From Methylobacter sp. (GTDB lineage: Bacteria > Pseudomonadota > Gammaproteobacteria > Methylococcales > Methylomonadaceae), in NCBI GenBank assembly GCA_030653985.1, contig JAURYJ010000022.1, positions 1-46,047 of the forward strand: a DNA stretch of 46,047 bases, given 5' to 3'. This document shows, one piece after another, positions 16,460-25,105 of this stretch. Both the position numbers and the translations under genes were made by a program. Within the stretch, counting starts at the first letter, position 1. Each line of letters starts with the position of its first letter. The notes under the pieces were generated by a model, which was not told the origin of the DNA, did no database searches, and worked only from the letters and a program-made list of their open reading frames with translations.

Positions 16460-17739
16460 AAAGGGTGTTGTGTCGTCAGATTAATCGCTAATTTTAATGG
16501 CAATACCACTGTGACGCAGGTACCGACATTGCCCTGACTGTTTATCTCGATGCTACCGTTATGCAATTCGACAATACTTTTCACCAATGCGAGGCCAAGT
16601 CCAGCACCCGGAATAGCGGCTACACTTTGACCACGCATGTATTTCTGAAAAACCAGAGACTGTTCTTCGGCGGGAATGCCTAGTCCTTGATCGATGACCT
16701 TGAAGATGCAGGACAGGCTATTACAGCTGATACATAGCCGGACCTTACTTCCTGTCGGCGAATATTTAATGGCGTTGCCCAGTAAATTGAGCAGCAGGAT
16801 ACGTAGCAGTTGTGGATCAGCCTCAAGTGTCGGCAGACCGTGCTCAAGCTCAGTGATGATCTGGTGCGCCCCGGATATGAGTTTGACGCTGTCTTTGATC
16901 GATGCTGTCAGCTCCTGAAGATCAATAGTAGCCGGTTCCAAAGCAAAACCGTTACTATTTAGCCGATCTTCAGTCAGGCAATTATCGAGAAAGCTGGACA
17001 GGCGTATAACCCCACGACGAATACGAGAAACAATCGGTGCGCAATCCGATACCGGTGAAATTTTAATGGACAACAACTGAGCAGCGGTATCGATGACGGC
17101 CAGCGGCGAACGAAATTCATGCGAAACCATGGCAATGAACTGGCGTTGTTCGGCCAAGGTTCGTTCGGCGACTTCCTTTTCGTGTATTAATTGTTGTGTC
17201 TGTTTACGCTCGGTGATATCGGTGAGCGAGATTCGCACTATCGGAACCTTATCGTCTGTCGTCATCAGCAGGCAATTAAGCTGGACATAAACTAGCGAAT
17301 TATCCGCACGTTGAATAGCGAGCTCGAAACTATGCAACTCTTCTGAGGATCGGATCATCCCCTTAAGCAGAAGATACCAACGGTCGCCGTCCTTGGCGGC
17401 GACTAAAGAAGCGAAACGACGGTTAATGAGTTTTTCCCGATCCAATCCGAGGAGTCTAGCTCCGGTGAGGTTAATTTCAGTGATTAAGCCCTCGTGGTTA
17501 AGCGTGAGGTAACCTACCGGAGCAAATTCATAAAGGTTGACATAACGGGCACGCGAGTCATCCAGGGCATGATAAGCGCGGCGCAATTCCTCGTTTTGCA
17601 TCTCCAGTTCAATTTGGTAGACATGGAGTTCTTCGAGTAATTCCTCGACCGGTCGAGTCGCTGATTTGGTAACAGGCGCATGCGGAAGTTGGGCTTCAGC
17701 TTTTGCCCGTAACAGAGTAGATCTTAGTTTGTCATCCAT
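16456..17739 (-). CDS. Cytoplasmic PAS-domain sensor histidine kinase
   Basis: This is a 427-residue protein. The start chosen is ATG 17739, with TTGGAG 5-6 nt upstream; a more distal in-frame ATG at 17775 lacks this. No membrane helix is seen. An N-terminal coiled segment (VEELLEELHVYQIELEMQNEELRR) leads to a PAS domain (about 65-175, with FAPVGYLTLNHEGLITEIN). The dimerisation/phospho-acceptor helix has His207 in MVSHEFRSPLA, and the ATPase has N box LLLNLLGNAIKYSP, G1 DQGLGIP and G2 GAGLGLALVKSIVE. It phosphorylates the downstream regulator. The ligand is unknown; being soluble it must sense an intracellular cue or a partner. Confidence 0.94.
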   Translation of the reverse strand: MDDKLRSTLLRAKAEAQLPHAPVTKSATRPVEELLEELHVYQIELEMQNEELRRAYHALDDSRARYVNLYEFAPVGYLTLNHEGLITEINLTGARLLGLDREKLINRRFASLVAAKDGDRWYLLLKGMIRSSEELHSFELAIQRADNSLVYVQLNCLLMTTDDKVPIVRISLTDITERKQTQQLIHEKEVAERTLAEQRQFIAMVSHEFRSPLAVIDTAAQLLSIKISPVSDCAPIVSRIRRGVIRLSSFLDNCLTEDRLNSNGFALEPATIDLQELTASIKDSVKLISGAHQIITELEHGLPTLEADPQLLRILLLNLLGNAIKYSPTGSKVRLCISCNSLSCIFKVIDQGLGIPAEEQSLVFQKYMRGQSVAAIPGAGLGLALVKSIVELHNGSIEINSQGNVGTCVTVVLPLKLAINLTTQHPL

Positions 17740-17828
17740 GGAACTCCAACTAGCTGATATCGGGATTATCCACATCCCATGAAAAAGTGCTATCCGCGAA
17801 AAGCATTAAAAAACCAGTACAACTCGCG

Positions 17829-18074
17829 CTATTCATCGTAACTCGCATCGTTAGAACCTGTGTCAAAATCAAAATCATACTCATGCTCAATATCGGAGAC
17901 TTCCGATTTTCTACGCTTTAAAAAAATCCTATTGCCTTCCGGTGATTCTAAAATCATTTCAACACAACCACCCGTTATAAAGTCATAAGAAAGTATTTTA
18001 AAATCACTGGACATACCCTGAACTTTTACATGATTACCTATCGCCCAGGCACTGCTCATACTTTTTTTCTTCAT
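17829..18074 (-). CDS. Small hypothetical protein, acidic tail
   Basis: I do not recognise this protein. From ATG 18074 it has 81 residues; ATG 18059 or a start at 18122 are possible. A basic/hydrophobic first half (AWAIGNHVKVQGMSSDFKILSYDFITGGCVEMIL) looks like a small beta-rich domain. It ends in an acidic stretch (EHEYDFDFDTGSNDASYDE). It lies 89 bases upstream of the histidine kinase on the same strand, though no coupling is evident, and the next gene upstream (mutM) is divergent. The base composition resembles neighbours. Confidence 0.55.
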   Translation of the reverse strand: MKKKSMSSAWAIGNHVKVQGMSSDFKILSYDFITGGCVEMILESPEGNRIFLKRRKSEVSDIEHEYDFDFDTGSNDASYDE

Positions 18075-18314
18075 TTCAAAAAATACATATTGCAAAAAAT
18101 TAACGTAGTGCCAAGCCAACAAAACCGCGAATAAACACCGACCAATTATAATTTATCTTTAATAATTAAAAAAACTATTTCAAAAGACTGTTTTGCTTTA
18201 AAAAATCAGTTATACGACCCCAACAAGCGATGAAAGCCCTTAAATTCGACCGGTATATCCATGGTAGAATTCACAACATAATCAAAAACCAGTCCACATC
18301 AAGAACCAAACTCT

Positions 18315-19130
18315 ATGCCAGAATTACCTGAAGTTGAAACCACCTGCCGAGGTATTGCGCCGCATATTGAAGGCCAAATGATTAAACAGGTTGTTATTCG
18401 CCAACCGAAACTGCGTTGGCCGGTGCCCGAAACACTCAATCAGATACTAACCGGACTGACCATTGAATCCGTTTCCAGAAGAGCAAAGTATCTGCTATTT
18501 TCCACCGCTTCAGGCACCGTGCTTTTGCATTTAGGCATGTCCGGCAGTTTACGGATTATGTCCGCAGATCAGGCCGTCGGCAAACACGACCATATCGATT
18601 TTATTTTTAATGACGGAACGGTACTGCGCTTCAATGATCCACGCCGTTTCGGCGCGGTGTTATGGACATCGGAACCTGCAACCGAACATCCGTTGCTCAA
18701 AAATTTAGGCCCCGAACCGCTATTAGCCGATTTTAACGGGGAACTACTTTACTCTTTGTCCAGAAACCGTAAAACAGCCGTTAAGTCATTCATTATGAAC
18801 AGCCATATCGTTGTTGGCGTCGGCAATATTTATGCCAATGAAGCCTTGTTCATGGCCGATATACAGCCTACGCGCCCAGTTGGAAAAGTGTCTTTAGCTG
18901 ACTATCGAAAACTGGCTGAATGTATTCGCGTGGTGTTACAGCAAGCCATCGGGCAAGGCGGGACAACCTTGAGAGATTTTGTCAATGAAGCCGGAAAACC
19001 CGGTTATTTTCAGCAGCAACTCAAGGTTTATGGTCGTGCCGGGTTACCGTGTGTTAGCTGCAATCAGCCGTTAACAGAAATCAGGATAGCGAATCGGTCA
19101 ACGGTATTCTGCAGTAATTGCCAACGATAA
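18315..19130 (+). CDS. mutM: Formamidopyrimidine-DNA glycosylase (Fpg/MutM)
   Basis: This is a 271-residue, full-length protein. After Met removal it starts PELPEVET, whose Pro is the catalytic nucleophile and Glu3 the helper. The conserved Lys is in RRAKYLLF (near 57), the hairpin region carries GVGNIYANEALF, and the C-terminal zinc finger has Cys246, Cys249, Cys266 and Cys269. It excises 8-oxoguanine and formamidopyrimidines and nicks the abasic site. It is divergent from the small gene at 18074 and convergent with the penicillin-binding protein gene, apparently a single-gene unit. Confidence 0.97.
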   Translation: MPELPEVETTCRGIAPHIEGQMIKQVVIRQPKLRWPVPETLNQILTGLTIESVSRRAKYLLFSTASGTVLLHLGMSGSLRIMSADQAVGKHDHIDFIFNDGTVLRFNDPRRFGAVLWTSEPATEHPLLKNLGPEPLLADFNGELLYSLSRNRKTAVKSFIMNSHIVVGVGNIYANEALFMADIQPTRPVGKVSLADYRKLAECIRVVLQQAIGQGGTTLRDFVNEAGKPGYFQQQLKVYGRAGLPCVSCNQPLTEIRIANRSTVFCSNCQR

Positions 19131-19172
19131 ACCGTCATAATCGGACGGCCGCAACAAAAATATCATCATCAA

Positions 19173-22100
19173 CTAAGGTGGAGAGACCAAAACCGAACCC
19201 TTGCCTGTCGGTGCCGTTTTTAAATTTGCCAACATCTTGGAAACACCGCCATCCGACGTTTTATTTATCAAAGGCGCTAGCGTGGGCTCCAAAAACTTGA
19301 TGATTTGTACCGGCAACGAACTGGTAAAGTGATAACGCTCAGAATCAGATCCCTGCACATAGGCGGTCATCACACCAAAAAAACGATCCCCTAAAAAAAA
19401 CGTAAAAGTGGCGGCACGGCTGATGAATACCGTGTTAATCAAGCGCCCCCCGGCTCCAAATATTTTCCGACGATGATCTCCGGTTCCGGTTTTTCCGCCA
19501 ACCGCTAACGGTTTTCCGTCTGCATCCTTATAAACACCTTTTAGGCGCCCTGCCGTTCCAGCCTCAACCACACCGATCAGCGCACCACGCGCCACTTTTG
19601 CCAATTCCGGCGCAAGTACCTGCTCACCAACCTCTGGCACCTTATCCAACAGGGTTTCGTAGGGCGTTCCCTGGGCAAAATGCAGACTATCAAACCTGAC
19701 TGTCGATAATCTTACGCCGTCATTGCGTAAAATACCCATCAGTTCAGCCAATGCCGCCGGACGATCACCGGATGCGCCAATCGCCGTCGCATAAGAAGGT
19801 GTTAATGATCCGAACGGATAACCCACTCGATCCCACGCCGCATGAATCTGTTTAAAAGCTTCATCCTCAAGCAAGGTCATAATACGCCGCTGCTGGGCAT
19901 TTTTTCTGCTGCTTTTAAATAGCCATCGATAGACGCTCTGCCGCTGTTCGGTGCTGGCAGTTATCATTTCAGCGCGGGTAGCATCGGGGTGCTGGATCAG
20001 ATAACTAACCAACCATAATTCAAGGGGATGAACTTTGGTAATATAGCCCTGATCTTGTAAATCAAAATTCTCAGGTGAATACTTATAAAAAAGCTGATCA
20101 ATATCCTCTCGGCCTAAGGTAGCGGCACTCAAATGGGCATTCAAATAACTTCTTAGTGCACTGACATCTGCGTTTGGATAAATTGCCTCGTAAAGCATGG
20201 TTAAACGTGATGGTTTGGCAAAAACTCTCTCGGTCAGCATCTCTAAAATTTCTTCGGCTGGCTTGCCGCGATATTTTTCGTAAAAACGTCTTAAATAAAC
20301 CTGGCCTTCTTTATCGGCAAAACGTTCCAGGTATTCCTGGCGGCGCGGGTCATCGGGTATTTCCAGCCATCGCGCGATACCTTCCGATTTATAAAGATGA
20401 TAATAAACCAGTTCACGCATTAACCGAATGAACACCAGATTGACTGAATCACGCAATGCATCACGCACTGACATGATTTTTTGATTTTCAGCTGTGGTGA
20501 AATTATTAAAATGATGTACGCCGCCTCCGGTATAAAAATTCTCGTACGGACTGGCTGAAAAGCGTCGATCCAGAGCTTGGTTAAGCAAGTCTTCGAGATT
20601 TATTTGCCGATTTACCCGTAACTGATCGATAACCCATGCCGATATATAATCGCGCGGATGCAGTTCAATTCGCTTCAACTCCTGTGCCGACTGATCTTTA
20701 TATTGCTGATAGACTTCGGTAACGAGTTCCAGATAATGCACCAGTGTCCGCAACTTGGCCGTTGACCCCAGATCCAACCGAATGCCTTCACTAATATCGA
20801 GCGGCTGATCATAATTATCGGTCTGAACACGCAGTAGATTGCCTTTTTCGCCACGCTCAAACAACATCAGGCTATAGACTATAGGGTTCAGATCGACATT
20901 TTCATTCAGCAATCTAAAGCCCAGTATACCGGCGGCGCGGGCTTTATCAGGCTCACTTAGCTGGCGTAAGGCCTGCTTAATCGCCCGCTGTGCATCGTAA
21001 TCAAGGGTCGTTTTAGCCGTCAAATCCAGACGATCCAAATCATAGTTGGATTTTACCCCCACAGTCCTGGCAAGACGAGCGCGCAGCACATTTTGAGTTT
21101 TTTTCTCGAACATGAATTTGGCTGGTATTTTATCCGGGGTAGAATGACGAACGGTAGAGACCAGCAAGGCTGCATCCCTTAGCGAGGTTGAAATAACACC
21201 CTGCTCTGCCAGTACGCGCAGATAACTGTCGGTAAGATTTTGCAGTGCGTTGAAACCCGTGCCTAATAAATAGGAAGGCCGCCTTTGCGACAACAGGATA
21301 CTCAGCACTTGTCGGTAAGCCTGTGCCTGTTGCGGGGTAACCCGCTCCGTTGAATTGAGCGCTTGCAGCGTATCCACTCCGCTTGCGATATTTCCAGTAT
21401 CCTTGGCGTTCGGTCTAAGCAGTTGGTTAACCTCGTTAAAATCGGCTCCAAACCAGGCCATCAAGCCATCACCCAAGCCATGCACTTCGCCCAGTTTTGC
21501 CGTCGCTGCCAGCGGCATAGAATTCAAGTAAGTCAACGCGATTTGCCGTCTCATTTCGCGCGTATCCGGCCCCAGCAAATAGGCGCGTAGAGACGCGCTG
21601 CCCATTTGACGAAGCTTTTCCGTTATCGATTCGGTATAGCCATCCGGCGAATGCCGATACTTTTCCAATTGCGTCGCCAAGGTGCTGCCACCCGGCACGT
21701 TGAGATCCGCGCCCAATTTTCGCGCCATCATTTGCAAGGCGGCAAAGCCCAAGCGATCCCATTCTACCGCCGGATTAATATTTTTGTGGTTTTCATCAAG
21801 CAACTCCCTGTTTTCTATAAACAACAAGGTATTCAACACCAACGGTGGGATGGCATTAAAATCGGCATAACCGTGGGTGGGATAGACAGCGCTAAATATC
21901 GTTCGGTCGGCTCTATCAACAATGCGAAGTCCAGCCTGAGTTTTCTCTTGATAGATCGGAAACAGGCCGTAATCATCAATCAACCGGCTCATCATCGGCG
22001 AAATAGCGGCCTGCTTAATAACGCTGTACCCCGACTTTTCCAGACGGGCAATCTCACCCGGCAACAGCGTATAACCCAAACGCTGATCATAAGGACCATG

Positions 22101-22304
22101 ATCGGGATAACGTATCGCCGAACTAGGTCCCGGTTTAAGTTCCGAGCTTAATTGTTTGCTTATTTCCGACAGATAACGCGACTGATAGGTAGAGGTTCGC
22201 ACCTCTTTTTTTACCAGCAAAGTAACGGATATTCCGATGACGATACATCCGCCCAAAATATAAAGCAGCAGCAACCGTGAAATCGCTCGTTTATGCATGT
22301 TCAT
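19173..22304 (-). CDS. Class A penicillin-binding protein (bifunctional transglycosylase/transpeptidase), enlarged
   Basis: This 1043-residue inner-membrane enzyme has an N-terminal anchor (about 10-32). A GT51 glycosyltransferase carries catalytic Glu164 in ENRELL and the GGSTLATQLEKYRHS motif (205-219). The penicillin-binding domain has SxxK at 514-517 (STAK), SxN at 620-622 (SVN) and KTG at 938-940. It polymerises and cross-links peptidoglycan. The gap between SxN and KTG is about 316 residues, far larger than in E. coli PBP1a or PBP1b, so an extra domain of some 130-190 residues (about 640-830, helical and charged) is inserted. The start could be ATG 22304 or 22298. An alternative would be a divergent PbpC-like protein, but all catalytic motifs are present. 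Confidence 0.88.
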   Translation of the reverse strand: MNMHKRAISRLLLLYILGGCIVIGISVTLLVKKEVRTSTYQSRYLSEISKQLSSELKPGPSSAIRYPDHGPYDQRLGYTLLPGEIARLEKSGYSVIKQAAISPMMSRLIDDYGLFPIYQEKTQAGLRIVDRADRTIFSAVYPTHGYADFNAIPPLVLNTLLFIENRELLDENHKNINPAVEWDRLGFAALQMMARKLGADLNVPGGSTLATQLEKYRHSPDGYTESITEKLRQMGSASLRAYLLGPDTREMRRQIALTYLNSMPLAATAKLGEVHGLGDGLMAWFGADFNEVNQLLRPNAKDTGNIASGVDTLQALNSTERVTPQQAQAYRQVLSILLSQRRPSYLLGTGFNALQNLTDSYLRVLAEQGVISTSLRDAALLVSTVRHSTPDKIPAKFMFEKKTQNVLRARLARTVGVKSNYDLDRLDLTAKTTLDYDAQRAIKQALRQLSEPDKARAAGILGFRLLNENVDLNPIVYSLMLFERGEKGNLLRVQTDNYDQPLDISEGIRLDLGSTAKLRTLVHYLELVTEVYQQYKDQSAQELKRIELHPRDYISAWVIDQLRVNRQINLEDLLNQALDRRFSASPYENFYTGGGVHHFNNFTTAENQKIMSVRDALRDSVNLVFIRLMRELVYYHLYKSEGIARWLEIPDDPRRQEYLERFADKEGQVYLRRFYEKYRGKPAEEILEMLTERVFAKPSRLTMLYEAIYPNADVSALRSYLNAHLSAATLGREDIDQLFYKYSPENFDLQDQGYITKVHPLELWLVSYLIQHPDATRAEMITASTEQRQSVYRWLFKSSRKNAQQRRIMTLLEDEAFKQIHAAWDRVGYPFGSLTPSYATAIGASGDRPAALAELMGILRNDGVRLSTVRFDSLHFAQGTPYETLLDKVPEVGEQVLAPELAKVARGALIGVVEAGTAGRLKGVYKDADGKPLAVGGKTGTGDHRRKIFGAGGRLINTVFISRAATFTFFLGDRFFGVMTAYVQGSDSERYHFTSSLPVQIIKFLEPTLAPLINKTSDGGVSKMLANLKTAPTGKGSVLVSPP

Positions 22305-22725
22305 TGCCTACAAGGATTTTTGATAAGGTAGCAGCAGAAGTTTTAACAGACATGCGTCTCAGAACAAATTCCTCGTACTATATATTACAGAATGATTCAA
22401 GCATTCTGACATCAGTATTAACATTAAAATAATTACATCTGTTTTGGGTTGGATTGTAGTGCCTACAAGGGGCATAAAGGGCGAGGTCCAGACCTGCCCA
22501 TCCTGCAAAGGGAATAATTCAGTTCTATAATCAGTATTGTGTGCGGCCAATTATAACCACTCACAAGCAACAATGGTAATTGAAAGGAGCTTTATTGAAT
22601 GCCGTCTCATTTTTACCGCCTCAGTAAACTTTTACATCGAATCATTGCAACGTTACAATCAGGGGGCTGTTCATCCGGATAGCAATCCTTCTGACACTGC
22701 CCATCGCCACTATCCAACCATAATC
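22305..22725. other. Intergenic region between divergent genes
   Basis: These 420 bases separate the penicillin-binding protein gene from the haem protein gene. They should hold the promoters of both. Open frames run through parts of it, including an upstream extension of the haem protein gene to 22537, but none shows a recognisable domain or good start site. No hairpin terminator or RNA gene was recognised. Confidence 0.4.
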
Positions 22726-23454
22726 ATGCTCGAATCTTATACCCGCTTTCGCGATATTTCCGTCAGCGAAAGACTTTTAAACACCGTATTTCTGCTAACC
22801 GTGGGACTCGGCTATCTGGTTGCCCTGAGCAATTTGTATTATACCCATCAGGGTCGTGACGGTATCGCCGGCTTATCCATTGCCGACGTGACCATTAATT
22901 ATCACGGTTCAAATGACCAGACGCGTTTAGGTTCGGCTATTAACGGCATTATGGAACCCAACCTAAAATATAAAAACGATAAGGACGTCATCTTAAAATG
23001 GATACAAGACGGTGCCGATGAGCCGGATTATGACCAAAAAATCGCCCCCATCTTAAACCGCGACTGCATCAAGTGCCATTCACGCGCCATTAACCCTTCC
23101 CTGCCCGATTTAACCGATTACGCAGGCGTATCCGAAGTCGCACATTCAGGAGGCGCATCATACCCGCGTTTAATCCGGGTTTCCCATATCCATTTATTCG
23201 GCATTGCTTTTATTCTATTTTTTATCGGCAAGATTTTCCTGCTTTGCGACATTAATGTACTCGTCAAAAGAGTCGCGGTAGTCATTCCTTTTGCCGCGAT
23301 GTTATTAGATGTGCTGTCGTGGTTTATTACCAAATCCATTCCTTCATTCGCCTACGTAGTCGTTGCCAGCGGTGCGTTAATGGGGATTTCAATGGGCCTG
23401 CAAATCTTGCTGAGCATTTATCAAATGTGGTTTTATGCCAAGGATAAAGGCTAA
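22726..23454 (+). CDS. Membrane-anchored protein with one c-type haem motif
   Basis: I cannot name this protein. From ATG 22726 it has 242 residues; extending upstream to 22537 adds a segment with no membrane or domain signal. A first membrane helix (about 20-40) leads to a periplasmic portion carrying a single c-type haem motif C-I-K-C-H (114-118) preceded by KIAPILNRDCIKC, the pattern of planctomycete-type cytochrome c domains. Three more helices follow (about 157-175, 183-203 and 208-230). This layout suggests a haem protein facing the periplasm and embedded by a C-terminal helical bundle. Cti, another envelope haem protein with a similar SHDVKPILDSRCVACH motif, is encoded 1.6 kb downstream on the same strand. 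Confidence 0.75.
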   Translation: MLESYTRFRDISVSERLLNTVFLLTVGLGYLVALSNLYYTHQGRDGIAGLSIADVTINYHGSNDQTRLGSAINGIMEPNLKYKNDKDVILKWIQDGADEPDYDQKIAPILNRDCIKCHSRAINPSLPDLTDYAGVSEVAHSGGASYPRLIRVSHIHLFGIAFILFFIGKIFLLCDINVLVKRVAVVIPFAAMLLDVLSWFITKSIPSFAYVVVASGALMGISMGLQILLSIYQMWFYAKDKG

Positions 23455-23559
23455 CCACGCCTGATAATTGGAAGGTTTTAGCCGACAAATAAGATCCATC
23501 CTTTGCGTTTTCAGGCATAAACACTGCGGCCCTACCCCGTTCATGTATAATTTCGCGCC

Positions 23560-25035
23560 ATGAGCATTATAAAGAAACTGGCATCGCAAACCGCAGTCTA
23601 CGGCCTTAGCAGTATTTTCGGCCGGTTCCTCAACTACCTGTTGGTGCCTCTGTATACTTATTCTTTTACACCGGCGGAATACGGGGTGGTGTCGGAATTT
23701 TACGCTTATGCCGGATTCTTTTCGGTGTTGCTGCTGTTCGGCTTTGAAACCGGCTATTTCCGGTTTCGCGACAAGGAACACACCGGCCGTGATGTCGCTT
23801 ATTCGACGGCGCTGCTGTTCGTGGTGCTGATCAATATCGGCTTTTTTGGCTTGATACTGCTGGTCAACACTCAACTTTCGGCCGCGCTAAACTACGCCAA
23901 TCACCCGGAATATGTCTTGTGCTTTAGCCTGATTTTAATCCTGGACGCGGTTGCCGCCATTCCGTTTGCCAGGCTGCGAGCCGAAAACAAAGCCTTGCGC
24001 TTTGCCGGCGTCAAGATCATCGAGATACTGCTGACCGTGCTGCTCAGCCTGTTTTTCATCATCTATTGCCCCAAGGTCTACGCGACCAGCCCCGAGTCGT
24101 GGATAGCGCTGATCTACAACCCCGCGATAGGCATAGGCTATATTTTTATCGCCAATTTGATGGCCAGCGCATTCAAGTTTTTATTGCTTGCACCTCAGTT
24201 ATCGGGCCTTGCCTGGGGTTTTGACCGGGTGTTATTCGGCCGTATGGTGCGCTATTCATTGCCGATGGTGGTGATCGGTTTCGCCGGAATCATCAACGAA
24301 ATGCTCGACCGCGTCCTGCTGAAGTACCTGCTGCCTTACGATGTCCAGACCAACATGAAGATGCTGGGGATTTATAGCGCCTGCTACAAACTGTCGATCT
24401 TGATGTCGCTGTTCATTCAGGCTTTCCGTTATGCCGCCGAACCGTTTTTCTTTGCTTACGCCGACAACAACGATGCCCGCAAAGTTTACGCAGTCGTGCT
24501 CAAGTTTTTTGTCATTTTCTGCGTATTCATCTTCCTGCTGGTCACCTTATTTATCGATTTCTTTCAATATTTTGTCGGCGACGAGTTCCGTGCAGGGCTT
24601 GAAGTCGTACCGATTCTGCTGCTGGCCAATCTCTGTTTAGGCATTTATATTAACCTGTCCATCTGGTATAAATTAACCGATCAAACCTTGCTGGGCGCTT
24701 TGGTATCTTTAGCCGGCGCAGCGCTGACAATCGTACTCAATCTCTGGTGGATACCGGTGCTCGGTTATGTCGGTTCGGCTTGGGCGACTCTGGCTTGTTA
24801 TGCTAGCATGGCTATCGTTTCCTACCTGTTGGGGCAAAAGTATTATCCAGTAGATTACCCGGTCAAACGCATACTGGCTTATATCGGGCTGGGCATCGGC
24901 CTGTATTTTGCTCACGGACAATTGTTGGTGTTTATCACTTGGCAGCCGTGGCTATTGGCCAGTACCTTGATGCTGCTTTATGTGCTGATTACCGCGCTAT
25001 TCGAAGGTCGTCAAACAGCCGCGCCAAACGCTTGA
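23560..25035 (+). CDS. Polysaccharide flippase (Wzx/MATE-like, polysaccharide biosynthesis protein)
   Basis: This 491-residue protein has about 12-14 membrane helices. The N-terminus (QTAVYGLSSIFGRFLNYLLVPLYTYSFTPAEYGVVSEFYAYA) matches the polysaccharide biosynthesis/flippase family: a short amphipathic start, then an FGRxLxFLLxPLYT-type helix and a (P/T)xEYG motif. Such proteins turn lipid-linked oligosaccharides across the inner membrane. It stands alone between the haem protein gene and cti, with no glycosyltransferases nearby, so its glycan is unknown. It ends in a short charged tail (FEGRQTAAPNA). Confidence 0.88.
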   Translation: MSIIKKLASQTAVYGLSSIFGRFLNYLLVPLYTYSFTPAEYGVVSEFYAYAGFFSVLLLFGFETGYFRFRDKEHTGRDVAYSTALLFVVLINIGFFGLILLVNTQLSAALNYANHPEYVLCFSLILILDAVAAIPFARLRAENKALRFAGVKIIEILLTVLLSLFFIIYCPKVYATSPESWIALIYNPAIGIGYIFIANLMASAFKFLLLAPQLSGLAWGFDRVLFGRMVRYSLPMVVIGFAGIINEMLDRVLLKYLLPYDVQTNMKMLGIYSACYKLSILMSLFIQAFRYAAEPFFFAYADNNDARKVYAVVLKFFVIFCVFIFLLVTLFIDFFQYFVGDEFRAGLEVVPILLLANLCLGIYINLSIWYKLTDQTLLGALVSLAGAALTIVLNLWWIPVLGYVGSAWATLACYASMAIVSYLLGQKYYPVDYPVKRILAYIGLGIGLYFAHGQLLVFITWQPWLLASTLMLLYVLITALFEGRQTAAPNA

Positions 25036-25105
25036 ATAGAAAACGACAAAGCCTCGAAACCGAACACTTACCTAACGCGACACCAGAAGGATTTGACGAC
25101 GGACA

